A stretch of DNA of 64,000 bases from an uncultured Alphaproteobacteria bacterium (lineage in GTDB: Bacteria > Pseudomonadota > Alphaproteobacteria > Rhodobacterales > Rhodobacteraceae). The stretch is taken from positions 62,001 to 126,000 of the forward strand of contig CACJUU010000002.1 in NCBI GenBank assembly GCA_902596605.1, in the 5' to 3' direction. A program made the translations under genes and the position numbers. Below the pieces are notes generated by a model. It made no database searches. It saw only the letters and a list, made by a program, of their open reading frames with translations, and had not been told where the DNA came from. Position 1 is the stretch's first letter. The number at the start of each line of letters is the position of its first letter. Below are positions 17,830 to 26,453 of the stretch, piece after piece.

Positions 17830-18756
17830 ATGTCGTTATCTAAAAAAAAAATTTACATATTTGGCTGCACAATGTGGGATATAGTTGGAAAGCCTTTAGA
17901 GCCAATAAGTAAAGGTAAAGACTGTTCTGGTATTATAAATGAGAGACCAGGAGGAGTAGCTTTCAACATAGCTTTAGGCCTCTCAAAAATCCTTAATAAA
18001 CGAAGCTTTGAATTAAGCTTAGTCTCCGCAATCGGTAATAATGAGAAAACTAGCGTAATACGAACGGCTCTTGAAGAAAATAATATCAAGACAAAATATC
18101 TTTTGATAAAGGGAAATCAAAATGACCAATATTTATCTATTGAAACAGAAAATGGAGAGATATTTGGATCTATTAATTCCTCAAGTACTTTTTTATCTAG
18201 CCAAAGTGACATAATTGAACAATTCGATGAGATATGCTTAGCACACAAAAATGAAAATAGTAATGCAATTTTTATTTTTGATGGTAATTGTACAAGAGAA
18301 TTTTTAGACTACGTAAAAAAAGAGGCAACTGAAAACATTTTTACCAAATATTTCATCCCTGCTAATTTTTTAAAACTGGCAGATTTTAAAAATGACGCAA
18401 AATATTTTAAAGGGTTTAATCTTTTTATTAATCTTAAGGAAGCGAATATCTTATTAGATCTAAAAAAATTGACAAATGCCACGGATGCGTCAATCGCTAT
18501 CTTCGAAAAAATAAGAACTGAAAACAGTTTGACCATCGTTACCGATGGTCCAAATATCGCATGTGGTGTTTCAAATGAAGAAATTGCAAAAGTTCAACCA
18601 GAAGTCATTAGAGGTTCTTCATCAAGATTGGGAGCGGGCGATGCATTCTTTGCTTATTTTTTATCCTATAAAGAATTGAACCCTTCAGCAAGTCTCAAGA
18701 AAAGCTTGGATACAGCAAATAGAAAAATACAGAACTACTTAAAAGCTAATGATTAA
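17830..18756 (+). CDS. psuK: PfkB-family pseudouridine kinase
   Basis: A ribokinase/PfkB-fold sugar kinase of 308 residues. It has an N-terminal beta-lid region, RPGGVAFNIALGLSK and the C-terminal anion-hole motif RLGAGDAFFAYF with catalytic Asp. Its stop overlaps the start of psuG, whose substrate is pseudouridine 5'-phosphate, so phosphorylation of pseudouridine is the best-supported role. On its own the kinase could be assigned only to the PfkB family. The pair would let the cell recycle pseudouridine from RNA turnover or from outside. Confidence 0.85.
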   Translation: MSLSKKKIYIFGCTMWDIVGKPLEPISKGKDCSGIINERPGGVAFNIALGLSKILNKRSFELSLVSAIGNNEKTSVIRTALEENNIKTKYLLIKGNQNDQYLSIETENGEIFGSINSSSTFLSSQSDIIEQFDEICLAHKNENSNAIFIFDGNCTREFLDYVKKEATENIFTKYFIPANFLKLADFKNDAKYFKGFNLFINLKEANILLDLKKLTNATDASIAIFEKIRTENSLTIVTDGPNIACGVSNEEIAKVQPEVIRGSSSRLGAGDAFFAYFLSYKELNPSASLKKSLDTANRKIQNYLKAND

Positions 18757-19681
18757 AAAATTTATAAATAAGAATAAACACTTAGTTAAATGCTCTCGGG
18801 AAGTGTTAAAGGCGATTGATAACAAAATTCCACTGGTTGCGTTAGAGAGTTCTATAATTTCTCATGGAATGCCTTATCCCCAATCACTGGAAATGGCAAA
18901 AGATATCGAAGGAATAATAAGAGATGAGGGTGTTCAGCCAGCGACACTGGCTATACTGGATGGCAAAATTCAGATTGGTCTGGACCCTGAAATTCTAGAC
19001 GCTTTTGCCAAGCTTCAAAATGTAGAAAAAGTCACCAGCAGCAATCTAGACAGTACGATTTTTTCAAAAAAGCCAGGTGGAACTACAGTTTCAGGCTCGC
19101 TTAGAATATGTAAGTTAGCCTCAATCTCCGTATTCGTTACAGGCGGGATTGGAGGAGTTCATAGAGATGTCTCTGAAAGCATGGATGTGTCTTCAGACCT
19201 CCAAGCCATTAAAGAATCCAAAATCATAACTGTGTGCGCGGGCCCAAAAACAATCCTAGACATCTCTAAAACTTATGAGTTGCTAGAAACACTATCAATC
19301 CCTGCCTTTGCATACAGACAAAATAATTTACCCGCTTTTTGGTACAGAGACTCCAAATTGCAATCTACTCACCAAGTAGAGAGCCCAGAAGCAATTGCAA
19401 AGATTTACTCAATTGCGAGGAGTATAAATTGTTGCAATGGATTATTGCTTTGCAACCCGATTCCAAAAAAGTATTCTCTGGACCAAATGTACTTAGAACC
19501 ACTAATATTAGATGGGGTTATGGAACTAAAAAAATCTAACATAACTGGGAAAGAACTTACTCCGAGTCTATTAAAGTATTTAGTTGAGAAGACAAATGGA
19601 AAAACGCTTCTTTCAAATATTGAACTTATAAAAAATAATGCAATGCTGGGTGCTAAAGTTGCTAAAGCTCTGGATTATTGA
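18749..19681 (+). CDS. psuG: Pseudouridine-5'-phosphate glycosidase
   Basis: Reversibly cleaves the C-C glycosidic bond of pseudouridine 5'-phosphate to uracil and ribose 5-phosphate. The 310 residues show the family signatures VALESSIISHGMPYPQ, TVSGSLRICKLASI, FVTGGIGGVHR, CAGPKTILDISKT and a C-terminal LVEKTNGKTLLSNIELIKNNA. The start overlaps psuK by eight bases, indicating coupled translation. Uracil can be salvaged and ribose 5-phosphate enters the pentose phosphate pathway. Confidence 0.93.
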   Translation: MIKKFINKNKHLVKCSREVLKAIDNKIPLVALESSIISHGMPYPQSLEMAKDIEGIIRDEGVQPATLAILDGKIQIGLDPEILDAFAKLQNVEKVTSSNLDSTIFSKKPGGTTVSGSLRICKLASISVFVTGGIGGVHRDVSESMDVSSDLQAIKESKIITVCAGPKTILDISKTYELLETLSIPAFAYRQNNLPAFWYRDSKLQSTHQVESPEAIAKIYSIARSINCCNGLLLCNPIPKKYSLDQMYLEPLILDGVMELKKSNITGKELTPSLLKYLVEKTNGKTLLSNIELIKNNAMLGAKVAKALDY

Positions 19682-19706
19682 TAAGTAACGAAAGGAAGGC
19701 TTTAAA

Positions 19707-20327
19707 ATGGGAAAACTTTTTCAAAAATTACGACGGGATTTTCTAACTGGATTAGTTGTCCTTATACCTATAGTTCTAACAGTTTATTTGGTTTGGAGTG
19801 TTATCACCTTTATTGATAAAGTCATAATTCCTATTATTCCACCCAAATATAATCCCTTAGACTTGTTTGAAATTTATATTCCTGGGTTGGGTGTATTTCT
19901 ATTCTTAATTGTAACTACTCTCATTGGATCACTAGCATCAGGGTTTATAGGAAGACAGGCCATTAATTTAGGTGAAAAAATTCTTTCACGAACACCGATA
20001 GTAAACACGGTCTACAACTCAATAAAACAAATAATCCAAGCCGTTTTCAAGCCTGATGGTACAAATTTTAAGCAGCCATGCCTCATTGAATACCCCAGAA
20101 AAGGCGTATGGGCGGTAGCCTTTATCTCAACAGAAACATATGGTGAAATTAAGAAAAAAATTAATAAAGGATCTCTTGTTACAGTTTTTTTACCAACCAC
20201 GCCAAACCCAACATCTGGCTTTATGTTATTTGTACCCAAAGATCATGTAATTATCCTGGATATGTCAGTTGAAGACGCGGCTAAACTTATAATTTCTGCA
20301 GGACTGGTAATGCCAGAGAAAAAGTAA
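19707..20327 (+). CDS. DUF502 family inner-membrane protein
   Basis: A 206-residue protein with two N-terminal membrane spans (about residues 12-33 and 52-75) and a soluble C-terminal domain with GEKILSRTPIVNTVYNSIKQII and VTVFLPTTPNPTSGFMLFVP, the characteristic DUF502 core. A ribosome binding site GAAAGGAAGG precedes the ATG. It is co-directional with psuK-psuG and shares their terminator. DUF502 genes are often next to recG or mfd in alphaproteobacteria (from memory); here it meets mfd tail to tail. Its molecular function is not known to me. Confidence 0.85.
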   Translation: MGKLFQKLRRDFLTGLVVLIPIVLTVYLVWSVITFIDKVIIPIIPPKYNPLDLFEIYIPGLGVFLFLIVTTLIGSLASGFIGRQAINLGEKILSRTPIVNTVYNSIKQIIQAVFKPDGTNFKQPCLIEYPRKGVWAVAFISTETYGEIKKKINKGSLVTVFLPTTPNPTSGFMLFVPKDHVIILDMSVEDAAKLIISAGLVMPEKK

Positions 20328-20364
20328 AAAAAATGTTGGATTTTTATTATCTTTTTAGTACTAT

Positions 20365-20405
20365 TACAGGTACTGCTCGATAGGTTTCTTGCCTGTATGA
20401 AACCT
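20365..20405 (+). other. Interleaved inverted repeats (possible pseudoknot) before the terminator
   Basis: TACAGG (20365-20370) can pair with CCTGTA (20392-20397), and AGGTTTC (20382-20388) with GAAACCT (20399-20405). The two pairings interleave, giving an H-type pseudoknot or two mutually exclusive hairpins. The element sits in the short gap between DUF502 and mfd. It matches no known riboswitch or RNA family that I can recall. Confidence 0.3.
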
Positions 20406-20408
20406 GCC

Positions 20409-23400
20409 TCAATAACTAGCGCCTTCTTTTGAAGGCGCTTTTTTTTTCAGAAATTTTTCCATATTTTTCAATACATTATAAGATAAGTTTAAATCGTTTC
20501 CTTTATTCGTTTTAATGAATAATTTTTCATTAGAAGGCTTTATATTGTTCTTGTCTGATTCTATAAAAGCTAATAAACCAGAGATATTTTCAACTTTTCC
20601 TTCTCTGAATTTAAAAGTAATACCTTTAGTTCCAACTTCTAAAGACTTTATTTCAAGCGACTTACACTTTTCTTTTATTTTTAGAATGTTTGCTAAGTTA
20701 ATAACATCCTTAGGTATTTTTCCAAATCGATCTATTAATTCTGCAAGTAGAGATTCCAATTGCAGTTGGCTTTCAAAATTTGAGAGTCTACGATAAAAAC
20801 TTAATCTTAAAGCTGAGTCCTTTATATAGTTTTCAGGGATCCTTGCTGCGACAGGAATTCTTATCACAGGAGACCAATTTTCTTCAAGATTGGAATAATT
20901 GGTATCATTCTTATTTAACTTCAAAGAATTAATAGTTTTCTGTAACATTTCCTGGTACAGCGAAACTCCTATTTCATTAGCTTGACCAGTTTGTTCCTCC
21001 CCTAAAATATTTCCAGACCCCCTCATTTCAAGATCTTGAGAAGATAAGGTGAAACCAGATACTAATGAATTCAACTCTTTAATTAAATCGAGCCGTTTCC
21101 TGGCAGTTTCTGTTAGCAACGCGTTTTCTTTGGTAATCAAATATGCAAAGGCTCTCTTATTGGAACGACCAACTCTCCCTCTTATTTGATACAATTGACT
21201 TAGACCGAATAACTCTGCTCTATAAATAAATATTGTGTTCGCTCTTTGTACATCAAGACCACTCCCAACAATATTTGTCGAAACAAGAAGATCTAACTTT
21301 CCATAGTAAAAAGCTGAAATAGTTTTTTCTAATTCTTTATTGCTGGTTTTGCCAGTGGCAACCATATATTTAACTTCAGGTAAAAAATTGTTTAGAAATT
21401 CTTCTATTGCACGAATATCTTTTATTCTTGGAACGACAAAAAATACTTGGCCATCTCTCTTAATCTCACGAATTATAGCAGATCTTATGGTGCCCTGATC
21501 AAACTCAATAACACTTGTTTCGATAGGCATTCTATTTTTTGGAGGGGTATTAATCAATGAAAGATCTCTAATTCCTGAAAAAGCCATTTGTAAGGTTCTC
21601 GGTATAGGTGTAGCCGATAAAGTTAACACATGAACATTGGGGAATATGGATTTTAGCTGCTCCTTTTGATCTACACCAAAGCTTTGTTCCTCATCTACAA
21701 TTACCAAACTTAGATCATTAAACTTTAAATTTCTATTGATAACACTATGTGTTCCAATCAGTATATTTATATCGCCAATTGAAAGATCGTATTTTAATTG
21801 ATCTATCTCTGTTGGCTTAGTTAATCGCGAAAGCATTTTTATTTTGATAGGGTAACCGTCAAAGCGTTTTTTAAAAATTTCAGCATGCTGTTTTGCTAGA
21901 AGCGTTGTAGGTGCTGCCAAGACAACTTGTCTATTCTCGTTTACCATTATAAAAGCCGCTCTTATTGCGACCTCCGTTTTCCCAAACCCTACATCACCAC
22001 AAATCAGCCTGTCCATCGGGTTTCCAGTAGACAAATCTTTGATAACGTCCTCTATTGCTTGCATCTGATCAGGGGTTTCTTCATAAGGAAACCGATCACA
22101 AAAATCCTGGAAAAGATCTTTTTGCAGATTAATCCTTTTTGTGTTTATAAGTTTTCTTTCCGCGGCAACCTTAATCAGCTTCTCGGCGATCAACTTGATT
22201 TTATCTTTGACTGTTGCTTTTCTCATCTGCCAATTTGCAGAACCGAGCCTGTCTAGCTTTGCATCAGAAAAACCTAATGGCGATATAAGTTCTATATTTT
22301 CTACAGGTAGAAATATTTTATCAGAGGCTGCATAATCAATTTGAAGAAAATCATTGTTTACTCCGTTTATTTCAAAACTCTTTAGCCCCATAAACATACC
22401 AATTCCATAGTCTATGTGAACAACGAGATCTTTTATACTTAATGAATTTAAATCCTCAAAAACAGCAGTCAGGTTACGGAGCTTCGCTACTTTGCCACTT
22501 CTCAGGTTACCTCCAAAAATTGATTTTTCGGTTATGATCTCAAATAAAGGAATTGAAAACCCTTCATCTAAGTGAGATACTGCATAGTAGAGTTGCTTAG
22601 GAGCATCATATATCTGGTTAATGTTTTCTATTTTTCTTACAACACTTAAGTTGTGTTCTTTCAAGACATTTATAAGTCTTTTTATTGATCCCTCAGAATG
22701 ACCAGACAAGATTATTGGATGCTTTTTTACTTTCTGCCTTAAGTACTTGGCTACTTCGTCAAAAAGAGAAATGTCTTCCTTATTTCGTTCTACTGCAAAA
22801 TCTTTTGTAGAAGAATATGTTGTTTTTATTTTATTCGTAAAAAGCTGGTCAATTTTCTTAATATCATAAAAACTAATAGCTTTAGTAAATTCTAACGGTG
22901 ACAAATAATGCGAGGAGGCCTCTAAAAAAGAAAGTTTATTTGGATTGTTGGAGACATTCTTTAAATCAAAGCTTCTACTCTCAACAATCTGCTCCCATTT
23001 ATTCTCAATCATTACTTGCAGATCAATATCATATGAAAGAGAAGCTCCTTTTAAAAATGAAAATATAGGTACAAGTTTTGGATTAAATAAAGGTAACCAG
23101 TGCTCTATTCCTTCAATCAATATTCTTTCTGAGATTGAGTTATAGACTCTATCGTCAGTCTTAACCGTCCCAATAGTTCTTCTATAATTCTGCCTGAATA
23201 TATTTACAGCTTCTTCATCTAATATAATTTCAGATACAGGAAATATGTTCACGTCTTTTATAGACCCATTTGACCTTTGACTTGACGGATCAAAGGTTCT
23301 TATTTTTTCTAATTTGGTGCCGAAAAAATCTAGTCTGATAGGATATTTTATTTCTGGAACAAAAACATCTAAGATACCACCTCTTAGAGCATATTCACCA

Positions 23401-23849
23401 ATTGAATATACATTTGTTTGTCTTGAATAGCCCGTTTTTTCAAGCCATTCAATAAGGTTAGACAAAATTACTTTCTGGTTAATTTTAAGAGAAAACCTAT
23501 TTTTAAAAGTTTCTTTAATAGGAACAATTTTTTGAACAACACTGTCGACAGACAACAAAAAAATTCTATGAGATTTGTCAACTCCTTCTAATGCCCTTAG
23601 AGCACTATACCTTTTAGATATAATCTCTTTTCTGGGAGAAATGTTACTATAAGGCAAGCAGTCCCATGCAGGATAAACAATCACTTCAACTTTATCGTTA
23701 AAAAATTTTAGCATATCCGAAAACTGTTTCAGCTCTCCTTCACGCCTAAGGATGTGTACATGGGTCGATTTATCAGTGCTTTCAAATATCTTTGCCAAAG
23801 CGAAAGCTCTAAATTCCTTGTTATAATATTCTATAAAGTTTTTTTTCAT
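20409..23849 (-). CDS. mfd: Transcription-repair coupling factor Mfd
   Basis: A DNA translocase that removes stalled RNA polymerase and recruits UvrA. The 1146 residues include an N-terminal UvrB-like module, the RNA-polymerase-interacting domain (LVHIDYGIGMFMGL), a RecG-like motor with Walker A GDVGFGKTE, Walker B VDEEQSFGV, SATPIPRTL and QIRGRVGRS, and the C-terminal TRCF domain. The final residues (APSKEGA) are encoded by the hairpin of the opposing terminator. It is convergent with the psu operon and divergent from hemB. uvrA is also in this window. Confidence 0.95.
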   Translation of the reverse strand: MKKNFIEYYNKEFRAFALAKIFESTDKSTHVHILRREGELKQFSDMLKFFNDKVEVIVYPAWDCLPYSNISPRKEIISKRYSALRALEGVDKSHRIFLLSVDSVVQKIVPIKETFKNRFSLKINQKVILSNLIEWLEKTGYSRQTNVYSIGEYALRGGILDVFVPEIKYPIRLDFFGTKLEKIRTFDPSSQRSNGSIKDVNIFPVSEIILDEEAVNIFRQNYRRTIGTVKTDDRVYNSISERILIEGIEHWLPLFNPKLVPIFSFLKGASLSYDIDLQVMIENKWEQIVESRSFDLKNVSNNPNKLSFLEASSHYLSPLEFTKAISFYDIKKIDQLFTNKIKTTYSSTKDFAVERNKEDISLFDEVAKYLRQKVKKHPIILSGHSEGSIKRLINVLKEHNLSVVRKIENINQIYDAPKQLYYAVSHLDEGFSIPLFEIITEKSIFGGNLRSGKVAKLRNLTAVFEDLNSLSIKDLVVHIDYGIGMFMGLKSFEINGVNNDFLQIDYAASDKIFLPVENIELISPLGFSDAKLDRLGSANWQMRKATVKDKIKLIAEKLIKVAAERKLINTKRINLQKDLFQDFCDRFPYEETPDQMQAIEDVIKDLSTGNPMDRLICGDVGFGKTEVAIRAAFIMVNENRQVVLAAPTTLLAKQHAEIFKKRFDGYPIKIKMLSRLTKPTEIDQLKYDLSIGDINILIGTHSVINRNLKFNDLSLVIVDEEQSFGVDQKEQLKSIFPNVHVLTLSATPIPRTLQMAFSGIRDLSLINTPPKNRMPIETSVIEFDQGTIRSAIIREIKRDGQVFFVVPRIKDIRAIEEFLNNFLPEVKYMVATGKTSNKELEKTISAFYYGKLDLLVSTNIVGSGLDVQRANTIFIYRAELFGLSQLYQIRGRVGRSNKRAFAYLITKENALLTETARKRLDLIKELNSLVSGFTLSSQDLEMRGSGNILGEEQTGQANEIGVSLYQEMLQKTINSLKLNKNDTNYSNLEENWSPVIRIPVAARIPENYIKDSALRLSFYRRLSNFESQLQLESLLAELIDRFGKIPKDVINLANILKIKEKCKSLEIKSLEVGTKGITFKFREGKVENISGLLAFIESDKNNIKPSNEKLFIKTNKGNDLNLSYNVLKNMEKFLKKKAPSKEGASY
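20418..20447 (+). terminator. Rho-independent terminator of psuK-psuG-DUF502
   Basis: A perfect nine-base stem, AGCGCCTTC (20418-20426) and GAAGGCGCT (20431-20439), with a TTTT loop and nine T residues from 20439 forms a strong intrinsic terminator for the plus strand. It lies inside the 3' coding end of the convergent mfd gene, so it also encodes the last residues of Mfd. Confidence 0.85.
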
Positions 23850-23937
23850 GCAAATTTCTCTAACAAAGTTATTGCTGATTAAATGAATAAAAACTAGAAT
23901 AAATTATTATTTTTGTTAAACAGTTAGGATAATTACG

Positions 23938-24939
23938 ATGTTTAGTAGCTTTCCCAACAGAAGGGGAAGAAGATTAAGGCAAAACAGAGAAATAAGAGCC
24001 TTAGTTAGAGAAACAATCCTAAGCAAATCTGATTTGATTTGCCCTATATTCTTGAGGGAAGGTACAAAGATTATTGAAAATATTCCTTCTATGCCTGGAG
24101 TAAATAGGTATTCAATAGATACACTAATTCCCTATGTGGAAAAGTTAATCAGTTCAGGTATATTGGCAGTAGCTTTATTCCCGCTAACACCTTCCAATAG
24201 AAAATCCCATGATTGTCAGGAAGCTTGGAACCCAGAAAACTTAGTGAATATCGCCACGAGGCTATTGAAAAAAAATTTTCCTGAATTGATTGTAATGCTC
24301 GATGTGGCTCTCGATCCCTATAACATTGATGGTCATGATGGTCTTCTGGTAGATGGAAAAATAATTAATGATGAAACCTTGGTGGCTCTAGAAAGACAGG
24401 CATTGGTTCAAGCTGAATCGGGAGCAGATATACTTGGTCCATCTGATATGATGGATGGTAGAATTAAAAAAATACGAGTTGCCCTTGAAGAAAAAGGTTT
24501 CAAGGACACACTAATTATGTCATACGCAGCAAAATTTGCGTCAGCTTATTATGGGCCATTTAGAGATGCAGTTGGAGCACAAGGATTACTAAAAGGCGAT
24601 AAAAAAACTTATCAAATTGATCCTCCTAACATTCAAGAAGCAATTAGAGAAGTCGGAGAGGATATAAATGAAGGGGCTGATATGGTTATGGTAAAGCCCG
24701 GGATGCCTTACCTTGATATTATTTCAGAAGTAAAACGAAAGTTTAGCTTTCCAACTTTTGCTTACCAAGTTTCAGGAGAATACTCAATGATAAGAGGAGC
24801 GATTGAGAATAATTGGCTAGAAAAAGAAATTACAATAATCGAAAGCCTTACTTGTTTTAAAAGAGCTGGATGTGATGGGATTTTAACATATTTTGCACCT
24901 GAAGCTGCAGACATATTAAATAAGAACATTGGTGGTTGA
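23938..24939 (+). CDS. hemB: Delta-aminolevulinic acid dehydratase
   Basis: Condenses two 5-aminolevulinates to porphobilinogen in heme synthesis. The 333 residues carry both Schiff-base lysine contexts, MSYAAKFASAYYGPF and VMVKPGMPYLDI. The metal site reads DVALDPYNIDGHDG, with Asp in place of the Zn-binding cysteines of the other class, marking an Mg-dependent alphaproteobacterial-type enzyme. The stop overlaps or abuts the start of the following lipoprotein gene. Heme is also needed by the cytochrome c maturation proteins and MsrQ encoded later. Confidence 0.95.
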   Translation: MFSSFPNRRGRRLRQNREIRALVRETILSKSDLICPIFLREGTKIIENIPSMPGVNRYSIDTLIPYVEKLISSGILAVALFPLTPSNRKSHDCQEAWNPENLVNIATRLLKKNFPELIVMLDVALDPYNIDGHDGLLVDGKIINDETLVALERQALVQAESGADILGPSDMMDGRIKKIRVALEEKGFKDTLIMSYAAKFASAYYGPFRDAVGAQGLLKGDKKTYQIDPPNIQEAIREVGEDINEGADMVMVKPGMPYLDIISEVKRKFSFPTFAYQVSGEYSMIRGAIENNWLEKEITIIESLTCFKRAGCDGILTYFAPEAADILNKNIGG

Positions 24940-24941
24940 AA

Positions 24942-25511
24942 ATGTGGTTAATTTTACCATTTAAAGGAATAAGAAATTGTATTTTTTTATCTATAATTAC
25001 ATCACTCCTTTTATCATGTCAGAATGTAGGTCAGAGGAATAGTGGCAGCGTGATCAACAGAGATGCAGAGCTGGTTTTACAAACTTTATTCGAAATTGAT
25101 CCGGACACAGTAAGCATATACAAAAATGCTCCGGCAACTCTTATTATACCCAGAATTACTAAAGCGGGACTTATGCTAGGCGGAGCATATGGAGAGGGAG
25201 TGTTGAGGATTAATGAAGCACCAGTTGATTATTATTCATTGGCAGCTGCTTCATATGGATTACAGGTAGGAGCTCAACAATATTCAAATATCATTTTTTT
25301 TATGACAGAAGAAGCATTACAAAAATTCAGAGTTACAGATGGTTGGGAGCTCGGAGCTGATGCCGAAGTGGTATTCAGAGATAAAGGCTATTCTATAGGC
25401 GTTAGTTCAAAAACAATTTCTAAACCCGTCTATGCTGTAGTTTTTGATCAAAAAGGTCTATTAGCGGGGACCTCGTTGGTTGGTGCGAAGTATTCGAGAT
25501 TAATTAGGTAG
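24942..25511 (+). CDS. SYLF/YSC84-domain lipoprotein
   Basis: Begins with a short hydrophobic signal ending in a lipobox-like LLLSC, so it is probably lipidated and envelope-anchored. The rest is a SYLF (Ysc84) domain: APATLIIPRITKAGLMLGGAYGEGVL, then GLQVGAQQYSNIIFFM and a C-terminal GTSLVGAKYSRL. Related domains bind lipids, but the bacterial function is not established. I prefer the ATG at 24942; an overlapping TTG at 24936 is also possible. It directly follows hemB, and its convergent neighbour's stop is six bases away. Confidence 0.8.
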   Translation: MWLILPFKGIRNCIFLSIITSLLLSCQNVGQRNSGSVINRDAELVLQTLFEIDPDTVSIYKNAPATLIIPRITKAGLMLGGAYGEGVLRINEAPVDYYSLAAASYGLQVGAQQYSNIIFFMTEEALQKFRVTDGWELGADAEVVFRDKGYSIGVSSKTISKPVYAVVFDQKGLLAGTSLVGAKYSRLIR

Positions 25512-25516
25512 CCTAT

Positions 25517-26383
25517 TCAGTTATCAAACCTCGTTAAAAGACTAGAAGTATCAAATTTTGAGCCCCCGTTTCTTTGAATCTCTGCATAGAATTGGTTGAC
25601 TATTGAGGTTATTGGAAGTGAGATATTATTATTGCCAGCGTGATCAAGGCATATACCAAGATCTTTTCTCATCAATTTTACTGCGAAACCAAAATCGAAT
25701 TTACGATCAACCATCGTCTCACCTCTATTACTAAGTTGCCAACTACCAGCTGCGCCTTGCGAAATTGCATCTAAAACTTTCTTAGTATCCAAACCGCTTT
25801 TCTCAGAAAATGAGATTGCTTCTGAAAGGGCTTGGATAAGTCCTGCAATACAAATTTGATTAACCATTTTTGCTATTTGTCCTTTTCCAGGACCTCCAAT
25901 TAAAGTGATATTTTTTGCATAGGCTGCAATTATTGGTTTTGTCTTTTCAAAAATTGAATTTTCACCGCCAATCATCACGGTTAACTCCCCTTTTACAGCA
26001 CCAACTTCTCCTCCTGAAACGGGAGCATCTAAAAAATGTAAATTGAGTTCTTTAGCTTTTTCGGAAAGCTCAACAGCAATATCAGAAGATGTCGTAGTGT
26101 GATCAATAAAAATGCTACCAGGTTTCATAGAAGAAAAGGCTTTATCTGTTCCTACAGTTATTTCTCTCAAATCCGTGTCATTACCGACACAACTAAAGAC
26201 AATATCGCTTTCTGAAACCGCTCCTTTTATTGAAGTAGAATAAGTTCCCTTATGGTTTTTAATCCACATTTTTGATTTTTCTTCTGACCTATTGTAAACA
26301 ATCACATCGTAACCCTCTTTTGAAAGATGTCCTGCCATTGGGAAGCCCATTACGCCTAATCCAATAAAGGTAATTTTTTTCAT
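25517..26383 (-). CDS. 3-hydroxyisobutyrate dehydrogenase family NAD(P)-dependent reductase
   Basis: A 288-residue beta-hydroxyacid dehydrogenase with an N-terminal Rossmann motif (FIGLGVMGFPMAGHL) and the substrate motif DAPVSGGEVGA. The catalytic-lysine segment GKGQIAKMVNQ is also present. The family includes 3-hydroxyisobutyrate dehydrogenase, tartronate semialdehyde reductase and glyoxylate/succinic semialdehyde reductases. NRS after the second strand (YNRSEE) hints at NADP preference. Isolated between a convergent lipoprotein gene and a divergent acylase, it has no pathway neighbours to fix the substrate. Confidence 0.82.
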   Translation of the reverse strand: MKKITFIGLGVMGFPMAGHLSKEGYDVIVYNRSEEKSKMWIKNHKGTYSTSIKGAVSESDIVFSCVGNDTDLREITVGTDKAFSSMKPGSIFIDHTTTSSDIAVELSEKAKELNLHFLDAPVSGGEVGAVKGELTVMIGGENSIFEKTKPIIAAYAKNITLIGGPGKGQIAKMVNQICIAGLIQALSEAISFSEKSGLDTKKVLDAISQGAAGSWQLSNRGETMVDRKFDFGFAVKLMRKDLGICLDHAGNNNISLPITSIVNQFYAEIQRNGGSKFDTSSLLTRFDN

Positions 26384-26453
26384 AACTTAATCCTAAATAA
26401 TTGAACAATCTTTTTAGTATAATATAATCTGATTTTTTAAAAAAGTTGAGATA

